Below are positions 8,917 to 17,160 of a stretch of 64,000 nt of DNA, one piece after another. Position 1 is the stretch's first letter; each line of letters begins with the position of its first letter. The stretch comes from Parapedobacter defluvii (lineage in GTDB: Bacteria > Bacteroidota > Bacteroidia > Sphingobacteriales > Sphingobacteriaceae). Location of the stretch: contig NZ_BMIK01000008.1 in assembly GCF_014642075.1 (NCBI RefSeq), positions 62,001 through 126,000 of the forward strand. The letters are read 5' to 3'. Under the pieces are notes generated by a model, which was not told where the DNA came from, ran no database searches, and saw only the letters and a program-made list of their open reading frames with translations. Position numbers and translations under genes: made by a program.

Positions 8917-9015
8917 CACAACTATAGGGCGAGATCATGGTTAACATCGTAGAAAAGAATCAATCATTCGTACAATATCATTTGACAGAATTAGCTAACT
9001 AACTATAAATAACGT

Positions 9016-9966
9016 ATGGAACTAAAAAGAAAGGAACAACCGCTATTTACCAGCATGCACGGCAAACGGCTGATGACTTGGTTTTTTATATTCGCCGTTT
9101 TTGCGGCTGTGCCGCTGGCTGGTTTTAAGCTGCCGAAGGATCATCCCGTTAAAGACGTATTTGCCAAACAAAACCTTGCGGCTTGGTGTATAGTACCCTT
9201 TGATGCCAAACACCGTGGCCCAGAAGAACGGGCTAAAATGTTATCAGATCTGGGCATAACAAAACTTGCATACGATTGGCGCGAAGAACACATCCCCACG
9301 TTTGATGACGAATTACACGCACTCAACAAATATGGAATTAAGCTGGAAGCATTTTGGATGATGTCTGGCAACCATCCCGAAGACGATCCCTATATCCGGC
9401 AGATTTTTGATTTCATAGCGCGCAATAAGGTTAAAACCCAGATCTGGCTGTTAATGGGCGAATGGGAAGGCTTTGGCGATCTCAGCCAACACGATAAAGT
9501 TGAAGCTATGCGTAAGCCCATTGCATACATCGCAGCAAAGGCAGCCGCACTGGATTGTCAAGTTGCACTTTATAACCACGGGGGGTGGTTCGGTGAGCCG
9601 GAGAACCAACTTGAAATCATCAATGAGCTGAATCTCGAAAACGTCGGGATGGTCTATAACTTCCATCATGCACGTCTGCATCACGAGCGTTTCTCGACCT
9701 TTTTCCCTAAAATATTGCCGCACTTATTTGCGCTTAATATCGCAGGTTTAAAATCCGGTGTTACCGATCGGTTTTTTAGAACGGGTCAGGGAGATGTCGA
9801 AAAAGAGATGATCCGACAGGTTTGGAAGAGCAAATACCGAGGAACAATCGGTATCATCAACCACAATGAGAACGAAGATGCCGAAAAGGGACTAAGGGAT
9901 GAGATCGATGGACTGAAAAAAATCCTTGCGGAAATCGGGGACAAACGGGCGCTGGCAACCTATTAA
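9016..9966 (+). CDS. Exported TIM-barrel protein, sugar isomerase/epimerase-like
   Basis: A 316-residue protein with an N-terminal hydrophobic segment (about residues 20-38, TWFFIFAVFAAVPLAG) that looks like a signal peptide or anchor, followed by a xylose-isomerase-like TIM barrel. Beta-strand motifs such as IWLLMGEWEG, ALYNHGGW and MVYNFHHA resemble the family, but the metal ligands are less canonical than in the cytoplasmic homologue at the head of the operon. It follows the PQQ dehydrogenase after a 99-bp gap, so it could act on the oxidised product in the periplasm. An alternative start is the ATG at 9055. No catalytic activity can be asserted. Confidence 0.75.
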   Translation: MELKRKEQPLFTSMHGKRLMTWFFIFAVFAAVPLAGFKLPKDHPVKDVFAKQNLAAWCIVPFDAKHRGPEERAKMLSDLGITKLAYDWREEHIPTFDDELHALNKYGIKLEAFWMMSGNHPEDDPYIRQIFDFIARNKVKTQIWLLMGEWEGFGDLSQHDKVEAMRKPIAYIAAKAAALDCQVALYNHGGWFGEPENQLEIINELNLENVGMVYNFHHARLHHERFSTFFPKILPHLFALNIAGLKSGVTDRFFRTGQGDVEKEMIRQVWKSKYRGTIGIINHNENEDAEKGLRDEIDGLKKILAEIGDKRALATY

Positions 9967-10018
9967 CGTCAATGCCCACCTAAGCTTATTTATGAGCACA
10001 CACTACTGTTTTTTGCAA

Positions 10019-10036
10019 AATAGTGAACGTTGACTT
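10019..10036. promoter_or_regulatory. Operator 3 for the LacI-type regulator, upstream of susC
   Basis: AATAGTGAACGTTGACTT shares AATAGTGAACGTT with the consensus of operators 1 and 2 (AATAGTGAACGTTCACTATT), with the right half-site slightly degenerate. It lies about 120 bp before the SusC start, linking this SusC/SusD pair to the same regulator as the upstream operon. Confidence 0.68.
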
Positions 10037-10156
10037 TATGTAAACAAGAGGGTTTCGTTGCATAAAATTTAATTTTTTACTTCCGGTATTCATTGCTGGA
10101 TGGCACGTTATGCGATTTATCAATTATGAATAAAAACAAAAACAAATTATGAAACA

Positions 10157-13100
10157 ATGAAAACAAAGAAATTCAAACGTTATGTAATTCCCGCTTATTT
10201 GAGCCGCATTTGGCTTCTACTATTACCTATTTTATTGCTTTCCATAACTGCTAGTGCCCAGCATGTACTGACCGGTTTGGTGGTTGATGAGCGTGATGAA
10301 CCCCTGGCCAATGCCAGCGTGGTCATTAAGGGAAGCGAACGGAGTGTATTAACCGATGTGGATGGTAAATTTATCCTTGAAATTACAGCCCCCACAGACA
10401 CATTGTTGATTAGCTATGTTGGTTATTATCCACTTGAAGTTTTGACTGGGACCGACCGTGAGCGAAAATTTTCGATGACCATTGACGAAGAGCAGGCCAA
10501 ACTGGATGAAGTGACGGTGGTAGGTTTCGGTACACAGAAAAAGATATCTGTAACGGGCGCTATCTCCACGGTAGCTGTGCGGGAATTGGCTAAAACCAGT
10601 ACCCCATCACTCTCAAACGCACTAGGCGGTAGATTACCAGGCATCATGACAAGACAGTCAAGTGCCGAACCAGGATCCGACCAGGCACAGATATATATCC
10701 GTGGGATGGGTACCTGGGGAAACCGGGCACCCATGGTGCTAATCGATGGAGTGGAACGCAGCCTGGACAATATCAATGTACAGGAGATCGAAACCTTTTC
10801 CGTTTTAAAGGACGCTTCCGCTACTGCTGTTTATGGGGTCCGGGGGGCAAATGGGGTAATTGTCATCACTACAAAGAAAGGTGTGATGGGGCGGCCAAAG
10901 GTTGCTTTCCGGTCGGAATCAGCCTTGCTTCAACCCATTCGCCTGCCTAACTATATCAATGCAGTGGAATATGCGAGTTTAATGAATGAAGGTTTGGAGC
11001 ATGTCGGGCAGCGACCACGGTGGACCGACGAGCAGATCGGAATGTTTGGTAACGGCAGCGACCCTTATCTGTATCCGGATGTCAATTGGACAGAAGAAAT
11101 CATGCGTAAGCATACATACCAAACGATTAACAACCTGAATGTAAACGGCGGTAGCGAAATCGTACGATACTATGCCAATGCAGGGTATACGGATCAGAAC
11201 GGCATCTGGAAAAATGATCCGGCTAACACGTACAAGACAAATGTGCGGATGCGTCGGTACAATCTTCGCTCCAATGTGGATGTGAATGTAAGTAAAGATC
11301 TTGTGCTTGAGCTAGGTATTGCCGGTATTATCCAACAGGGCGATTTCCCGGCTACCGGATCAGATGCGTTGCTGGATGCAATCCGGGTTACACCGCCCAT
11401 TGCTTATAGCGCGAGGAATCCCGACGGAAGTCCCGGGGGTACGCCCACATTAATCGGGAATAATCCTTGGGGACTTGCCACACAGTCCGGCTATTCCGTA
11501 CACATGCATAGCAATGTACAGGGTACTTTATCTGCGAAATGGGATATGTCTACCTTCATAACCCCCGGCCTTTCGGTCAGCGGGCGGTTTTCATACGATC
11601 ATCATTATTCGGGCGGGATAAACAGGCATAAGTCTTTTGAAGTCAAATACTATACAGGTCAGGATGAGGAAACAGGTGAACCCCAATACACGGTGTTACG
11701 GGAAGAACAACCCATGAATTATTGGCTTTGGAATAATTCAAATAGGGCGATTTATTCGGAGGCCATTATCAACTACGAAAAGAGTTTAGGTAATCATAAC
11801 CTGTCTGGCATGATACTTTATAACCAGCGAGATTATATTAATATTACTGCTGGAACTTCAATCGATGGGCTGCCCTTTAGGCGGCAGGGTATTGCGGCAA
11901 GGGCCACCTACGGATATAGGAATACCTATTTTGCCGAGTTTAATATGGGTTATAACGGTTCGGAGAACTTCCCAAAGGGACAACGGTTTGGTTTTTTCCC
12001 GTCTATCTCCGGCGGGTGGTTAATTTCCAACGAACCATTCATGGAAAACATCAACTTCGTGAATTCGATGAAAATCCGCGGTTCATATGGACAAGTTGGT
12101 AACGATCAGATCGGTGGCCGCAGGTTTCTCTACCTTACTTCGATGAATGCGCGCACGGCACAGGGCTATCTCTTCGGCGATCAACAAACTTTTTGGCCGG
12201 GGATTGACGAAATGCAGATCGGTACGAATAATGTCACCTGGGAAGTTTCTACCAAGTCGAATGTTGGCTTTGACGTCAGCTTCCTTAGCAACATGATAAC
12301 TGTGCAGGTCGACGCGTTTCATGAACGGAGAGAGGGCATTCTCATCCAGCGCCGTACCATCCCCAATATGGCTGGTTTCAACCCCGGATCCATTCCTTAC
12401 GGAAACATTGGAATCGCCACAAACAGGGGTATTGAGGGTATGCTTGAGCTCAAACGCGTCAACAACGGTGGGGTTTATTATTCGTTCATGGGTAATTTCA
12501 CGTTTGCCCGAAGCAAGGTTGAGGAAAACGATGAGCCGATTCAGCGATGGGCATATCAATCGGCAAAAGGTCGTCCCATTGATCAACCTTTCGGTTTAGT
12601 AGCGCTTGGCTTTTTTGAAAATGATGACGAAATCGCGAACAGTCCTAAACAAATGTTTCAAGACTTGGTGCGACCCGGCGATATCAGATATAAAGACATC
12701 AACGAAGATGGGGTAATCGATAATTTTGATGCGGTGGCTATCGGCTATCCCCGTACTCCGGAAATCATGTATGGCTTTGGTGGTACCATAGCTTATAAAG
12801 GAGTGGATATGAGCCTATTTTTCAATGGAGCGGGGCGGACCAGTCTTTACCTAAACGGACCCAGTATCATGCCATTTATGAAAGGACAAGGTTCATATAA
12901 TATTCTCCGGGAATTTTATGATCATCGGTGGACTCCAGATAATATGGACAACGCGAAGTACCCTGCGGCAACAGATGACATCAATCCCAATAATTACCGG
13001 TTTAGCACAGCTTATCAGCGAAATGCGAGCTATATCCGACTACGCAATGCGGAAGTTGGCTACACATTTCCCACACAAATTAGTCACCGTATCGGCATCG

Positions 13101-13243
13101 AGCAGCTTCGGCTGTTTGTCAATGGAATGAATCTAATTACGTGGGATGATGTAAAAGTTATTGATCCCGAATCAAATGATGGTATTGGTAGCTACCCGCT
13201 TCAGCGGAGCATAAATTTTGGTATTCATGTAAATTTTAACTGA
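10157..13243 (+). CDS. SusC/RagA-family TonB-dependent outer-membrane transporter
   Basis: A 1028-residue outer-membrane receptor that imports oligosaccharides or glycosides, powered by TonB. A signal peptide (about 35 residues, ending ITASAQ) is followed by a carboxypeptidase-regulatory-like beta-sandwich (about 36-115), the plug domain (from about VTVVGFGTQKK) with the SusC signature ending YGVRGANGVIVITTKKG, and a 22-strand barrel ending in an aromatic Phe-x-Phe-like terminus (VNFN). It lacks the STN signalling domain present in the other SusC here, consistent with control by the LacI-type regulator rather than by anti-sigma signalling. SusD follows after 5 bp. Confidence 0.95.
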   Translation: MKTKKFKRYVIPAYLSRIWLLLLPILLLSITASAQHVLTGLVVDERDEPLANASVVIKGSERSVLTDVDGKFILEITAPTDTLLISYVGYYPLEVLTGTDRERKFSMTIDEEQAKLDEVTVVGFGTQKKISVTGAISTVAVRELAKTSTPSLSNALGGRLPGIMTRQSSAEPGSDQAQIYIRGMGTWGNRAPMVLIDGVERSLDNINVQEIETFSVLKDASATAVYGVRGANGVIVITTKKGVMGRPKVAFRSESALLQPIRLPNYINAVEYASLMNEGLEHVGQRPRWTDEQIGMFGNGSDPYLYPDVNWTEEIMRKHTYQTINNLNVNGGSEIVRYYANAGYTDQNGIWKNDPANTYKTNVRMRRYNLRSNVDVNVSKDLVLELGIAGIIQQGDFPATGSDALLDAIRVTPPIAYSARNPDGSPGGTPTLIGNNPWGLATQSGYSVHMHSNVQGTLSAKWDMSTFITPGLSVSGRFSYDHHYSGGINRHKSFEVKYYTGQDEETGEPQYTVLREEQPMNYWLWNNSNRAIYSEAIINYEKSLGNHNLSGMILYNQRDYINITAGTSIDGLPFRRQGIAARATYGYRNTYFAEFNMGYNGSENFPKGQRFGFFPSISGGWLISNEPFMENINFVNSMKIRGSYGQVGNDQIGGRRFLYLTSMNARTAQGYLFGDQQTFWPGIDEMQIGTNNVTWEVSTKSNVGFDVSFLSNMITVQVDAFHERREGILIQRRTIPNMAGFNPGSIPYGNIGIATNRGIEGMLELKRVNNGGVYYSFMGNFTFARSKVEENDEPIQRWAYQSAKGRPIDQPFGLVALGFFENDDEIANSPKQMFQDLVRPGDIRYKDINEDGVIDNFDAVAIGYPRTPEIMYGFGGTIAYKGVDMSLFFNGAGRTSLYLNGPSIMPFMKGQGSYNILREFYDHRWTPDNMDNAKYPAATDDINPNNYRFSTAYQRNASYIRLRNAEVGYTFPTQISHRIGIEQLRLFVNGMNLITWDDVKVIDPESNDGIGSYPLQRSINFGIHVNFN

Positions 13244-13248
13244 TAGTC

Positions 13249-15045
13249 ATGAAAAAAAGATATATAAAACACATTGTTTTACTGATTTTGGTTTCCGCGG
13301 TGTCCGCCTCTTGTGAGAAGGGGTTCTTAGACAAAGCACCAGATGAAGACCTCACCATAGACGATGTATTTGCGGAGCGGCAGTATGCGGAACGCTTTTT
13401 GACAGCGACTTATAATTACCTGCCAACGGAGATCGATTTTGCTGAAATACCCGGTAGAAACCCATTCGTGGGCGCATCGGATGATATGGAGATGTCATGG
13501 TTGAATCGTTTTTCACACCGGATGAATGGAGGTACATGGGGTCCAAATGATGTCCCCGGCAATGAACATTGGTCGATACCCTATCAAGCCATTCGAAGGC
13601 TGAATCTGTTCACGGAGAATATTACGCATACGCCTATGGATGAGCAGGTAAAGCGAACTTGGGTTGGGGAAGCGGAATTTCTGAAAGGCTTTTTCCATTT
13701 TCTATTGGTTAGGCTTTATGGACCGGTGCCTATCGTTGATCATTCCTTTCAACCCAATGACGATTTCTCGCTGTTAAAGCGAAACACATTAACCGAGTGT
13801 ATCAACTACATTGCAGGTCGATGCGATGAAGCGGTTGAACTTTTACCCATGACGGTACCAGCAGCCAGTAAAGGCAGGGCAACTGCTGCTGCGGCCTTAG
13901 CCTTGAAATCAAGGGCATTACTTTATGCCGCAAGCCCACTATTTAATGGTAATCCGGATTACGCTGATTTTGTCGATGCCGAAGGAACGAAGTTGTTTCC
14001 ATCCTATGATGGGCAGCTTTGGCAACGGGCTGCTGATGCGGCAAAGGCCAGCATCGAGCGCTCGGAAGCTGCGGGTTACCGGCTTTACCGCGCAGCAGGT
14101 AATGACCCCGTTCAGAACTATCAGCAAATTTTTACGGAGCGGCACAATCAGGAAATTCTCTTTGCCCGAAACCTGGGCGTTCATAGCTGGCAGGAAATGG
14201 GAGGTGCACCCAATAGCGAGGGTGGGTGGAGTGGTTTATGCCCGCTGCAACGGTTGGTTGATGCTTATGAAATGGCAGATGGCAGCACGCCGATAACGGG
14301 CTATGAATCGAATGGCCAACCCATTATCAACACCGTTTCGGGTTACCAAGAAACAGGTTATGCCAATGAAGCACACCCATCCGGGTATTATCCGGCAGGA
14401 ATAAGAAACATGTATGCCAATCGTGAACCCCGGTTTTATGCTACTGTAAATTACAACGGCGCGATGTGGCGGGGGAGACAATTGGAATTCTGGAATTCCG
14501 GTGCAGAAGGAAAATCAAAAGGTGGAACCGAGCTATATTCTGTGACCGGTTACCTGCTCAGGAAATTCATGGACGAGAACAATGTCAACATCCGGGAGGG
14601 GCGCTTTGTATTGAAAACGTGGGTCTATTTCAGACTTGCAGAGCAATATCTTAACTATGCTGAAGCACTTAATGAAACCCAGGGGCCTGTTGAGGCTGTA
14701 TATACCCACGTAAATGCGGTTAGGGACCGGTCAGGGCTGCCAGGTCTGCCAACAGGATTAAGCAAAGAGGAAATGAGGGAGAGAATACGTCACGAGCGGC
14801 GTATCGAGCTTTCTTTCGAAACCCATCGGTATTTTGACACCAGAAGGTGGTTAATTGCCGAAAAAACCAATAAGATTGACCTGTATGGAATGAATATCCA
14901 CGTTGGAAATTCACTAAAAGACGATGAATTCTATCAACGGACGTACCTTAAGTCTCGTGTTTTTGAAAAGAAACATTACCTATGGCCAATTGATCAGAAT
15001 ACCATTAATGTAAGCCCGTTGGTGGTTCAGAATCCTTTTTGGTAG
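13249..15045 (+). CDS. SusD/RagB-family surface glycan-binding lipoprotein
   Basis: A 598-residue lipoprotein: signal peptide with lipobox cysteine at residue 22 (SASC), then the typical SusD opening (GFLDKAPDEDLTIDDVF), TPR-like helices, and the conserved C-terminal helix motif RIRHERRIELSFE followed by RYFDTRRW. It should cap the adjacent SusC and bind the substrate at the cell surface. It is 5 bp downstream of susC, so co-transcribed and probably translationally linked. A strong hairpin terminator follows. Confidence 0.95.
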   Translation: MKKRYIKHIVLLILVSAVSASCEKGFLDKAPDEDLTIDDVFAERQYAERFLTATYNYLPTEIDFAEIPGRNPFVGASDDMEMSWLNRFSHRMNGGTWGPNDVPGNEHWSIPYQAIRRLNLFTENITHTPMDEQVKRTWVGEAEFLKGFFHFLLVRLYGPVPIVDHSFQPNDDFSLLKRNTLTECINYIAGRCDEAVELLPMTVPAASKGRATAAAALALKSRALLYAASPLFNGNPDYADFVDAEGTKLFPSYDGQLWQRAADAAKASIERSEAAGYRLYRAAGNDPVQNYQQIFTERHNQEILFARNLGVHSWQEMGGAPNSEGGWSGLCPLQRLVDAYEMADGSTPITGYESNGQPIINTVSGYQETGYANEAHPSGYYPAGIRNMYANREPRFYATVNYNGAMWRGRQLEFWNSGAEGKSKGGTELYSVTGYLLRKFMDENNVNIREGRFVLKTWVYFRLAEQYLNYAEALNETQGPVEAVYTHVNAVRDRSGLPGLPTGLSKEEMRERIRHERRIELSFETHRYFDTRRWLIAEKTNKIDLYGMNIHVGNSLKDDEFYQRTYLKSRVFEKKHYLWPIDQNTINVSPLVVQNPFW

Positions 15046-15062
15046 CCAAATTCGTCAATAAG

Positions 15063-15101
15063 AGAACGGAGACTCGATTGCTACAGTCGAGCCTCCGTTC
15101 T
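15063..15101. terminator. Bidirectional hairpin terminator
   Basis: A 15-bp stem (15063-15077 pairs with 15087-15101, one A-C mismatch, 9-base loop) lies between the converging SusD gene and the leftward lipoprotein gene. Both flanks are T-rich on the respective transcripts (TTACTT to the right, TCTTATT to the left), so it can serve both genes. Confidence 0.75.
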
Positions 15102-15126
15102 TACTTATGGCCATCTTCTGATTTGC

Positions 15127-16110
15127 CTATTTTCTTTTAGTGACTGCCAACAGATCAAATCCGTTAAACTGGAAGCCCACATCAAAGGTACCCGGCACCT
15201 CCCATCCGAGATTCATTCCCGAAATCTGGAAATCTTCAAAAAATGAACCGGTTAGGTAGCCCCGTTCCTTTGCCAGTTTTAATGCGTCGACAATCAATGG
15301 ATAGATGTCCTTTTCTAGGGTAATCCAATTTCCCGATTGAAACGACCCTTCCATGAAGTCAGCGCTCCCGGCACTGTATATGAATTTGCCGGTTGCATCG
15401 CCTTTGCCCACATCCTGGGCGGCATATAGCGGAATCTCCTCATAACGGTAGTCGTAAAAGGGGATACCGAACCAAAGATAGTCCCCGTAATGTGCCGAAT
15501 TGGGGTTCAGGTCCTGCACAGTTATAAAAAGTTGGAATTGGGCGGTATGCAAGCCGGGATCGAAGTCACCTTGATTCATCTTCATTTCAGCTTTGGTCAG
15601 TTGACCCTTAAATTTCAGTACCAGTCCCTCCAGGTCTTTTACATAAGGTTTTTCAGGAAAGGCCTGTTCAATGAGCAGGTGTGGCCATGCCTGGTTTGGT
15701 TGTCTCGGGGATTCATACTCGGCCGACGCATATACATCCATAGCCACGCGTATGTTATCTCCGTCTTTTGCAAAAGCGATGGCTTTTCCGTCGTTGGCAT
15801 AGCTAACCCATCCATCGTTTTTTATTTCCTTATCTCCTTCTTCGAGTTCGTATTTTGTTCCCCATTCGGCCATCTCCCATATGGGAGCTAAGGTTGTGGT
15901 ACCAAAAGGCTGTATGGTTCCGGGTGATGGCGCGTCAGCACGCTTGCGCACCAGTCCCTGTTCAAAAGAACGGTCTCCGAGCAGCGATAATGTATCGTAT
16001 TGGCTCGTTGTTTCCGTTGGTTTTTCTACCCCGCCACCGGCGGCGCATGACCCGGTTAGACAAGCTCCCCCTATTCCCAACCAAGTAACGAATGTTTTAA
16101 TTTGCTTCAT
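15127..16110 (-). CDS. Uncharacterised lipoprotein of the second SusCD locus
   Basis: A 327-residue lipoprotein with lipobox cysteine at residue 22 (LTGSC) and then a Gly-rich, low-complexity linker. The mature part is rich in predicted beta strands and aromatic residues (for example YLWFGIPFYDYRYEEIP). I do not recognise a family. It is the last gene of the leftward unit sigma-FecR-SusC-SusD-TIG lipoprotein, 48 bp after the latter, and takes the place where surface glycan-binding proteins or enzymes usually lie. It could bind carbohydrate at the surface or be a jelly-roll hydrolase; no catalytic motif was identified. Confidence 0.75.
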   Translation of the reverse strand: MKQIKTFVTWLGIGGACLTGSCAAGGGVEKPTETTSQYDTLSLLGDRSFEQGLVRKRADAPSPGTIQPFGTTTLAPIWEMAEWGTKYELEEGDKEIKNDGWVSYANDGKAIAFAKDGDNIRVAMDVYASAEYESPRQPNQAWPHLLIEQAFPEKPYVKDLEGLVLKFKGQLTKAEMKMNQGDFDPGLHTAQFQLFITVQDLNPNSAHYGDYLWFGIPFYDYRYEEIPLYAAQDVGKGDATGKFIYSAGSADFMEGSFQSGNWITLEKDIYPLIVDALKLAKERGYLTGSFFEDFQISGMNLGWEVPGTFDVGFQFNGFDLLAVTKRK

Positions 16111-16158
16111 CTATTTACAATTCTATTTTTAATGATTATTTATCCTATCGGTTTCGTC

Positions 16159-17118
16159 TTACAGCAATTCCAAGTGGAAATTATCGAATGTAATCGTGAC
16201 CGGATTAGCCAGCCCAAAGTAGTAAAGACCGGGTGCCCCTCCCAAGTAAGGATCAGGGTCTTCGACAGTTTGTTCAAAGAGTATGGCATTCGTATTTGCA
16301 TGGGTGATTTTTATGCGGAAGCTGCCGGGCTGCGAGGCGGATATCACCACTTGATATGGTGTATTGGCTGCAAACCCTTCGAACGTCTGATTTACCATAA
16401 TGTTTGCCCAGTCACCAAGGCCGTTGCTTCCTGTTTTCAGTAGCTGCAACATGTTGTTTGTGGTACGCAGTAGGTAAAAGCGTTTATTGTCGTTTTGTGC
16501 ATTGAAAATGATGCCAGCAAAAGATTCGGGAGAGCTACTCATCGTCGCAGTTAGCTCAAAATAACTTCCATCGCCTACTTTCATATTCACATCGGCGTCC
16601 CTGTAAAGCATGTACGATTCCAATCCGCCGTCTTGACTGAAAAGCTGATTTTCGCTTAATGCAAATGTGCCATTTATGATCTGCCAATTCGATCCAATCG
16701 GGTTGGGAACGGTTGCCGACCCTACGGAAGGCACATCTGCCCGGTTGAAGTCATCTTCGAAAACTTTTGCGCGCACCAGTGAGAGGTTTTGCTTGTTGGA
16801 GATCTTGCCCCGGCTACGTACGGATACGCCGATCGTGTTGCCCTCGATTGCCGGTACGACGACCCGGATCAAGGTATCCGAAACAGACAGTGCCTCGATA
16901 ATCGACTGGCCGAATTTGACTTCGTTTTCTGCTGTATTGGATGAAAAATTGAGGCCTATGATGGATAGGGTGTCTCCTTCTGCGGCATTGGCTGGCTGCA
17001 ATGCGATGATTCGTGGAATCGGTGCGGTGTTTACCGGCGTAGATTCTTCTTTGCTGCATCCGCTCACTAACAGTATGGCGGCATACGATAGATATATGCT
17101 AAGATTGCTCGTTTTCAT
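16159..17118 (-). CDS. IPT/TIG-domain surface lipoprotein with jelly-roll C-terminus
   Basis: A 319-residue lipoprotein: lipobox cysteine at residue 21 (LVSGC), then an IPT/TIG immunoglobulin-like domain (about residues 35-115, with ALQPANAAEGDTLSIIGLNF), then a C-terminal region that reads like a LamG/concanavalin-type beta sandwich (from about FEDDFNRADVP to TFDNFHLELL). Lipoproteins of this layout act as SusE/F-like surface glycan-binding proteins. A longer frame starts at a TTG (17136), but ATG 17118 gives the better signal peptide. It lies directly downstream of SusD in the same unit. Binding specificity is unknown. Confidence 0.82.
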   Translation of the reverse strand: MKTSNLSIYLSYAAILLVSGCSKEESTPVNTAPIPRIIALQPANAAEGDTLSIIGLNFSSNTAENEVKFGQSIIEALSVSDTLIRVVVPAIEGNTIGVSVRSRGKISNKQNLSLVRAKVFEDDFNRADVPSVGSATVPNPIGSNWQIINGTFALSENQLFSQDGGLESYMLYRDADVNMKVGDGSYFELTATMSSSPESFAGIIFNAQNDNKRFYLLRTTNNMLQLLKTGSNGLGDWANIMVNQTFEGFAANTPYQVVISASQPGSFRIKITHANTNAILFEQTVEDPDPYLGGAPGLYYFGLANPVTITFDNFHLELL

Positions 17119-17160
17119 TTGTCGTGATATATTCAATTGTTCAACTTCAATCCGAAGGCA

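Noticed and set aside
12083-12586. 167-codon antisense frame inside the first susC
   Set aside because: Shadow of the SusC barrel sequence; no promoter or domain, and the sense gene is certain.
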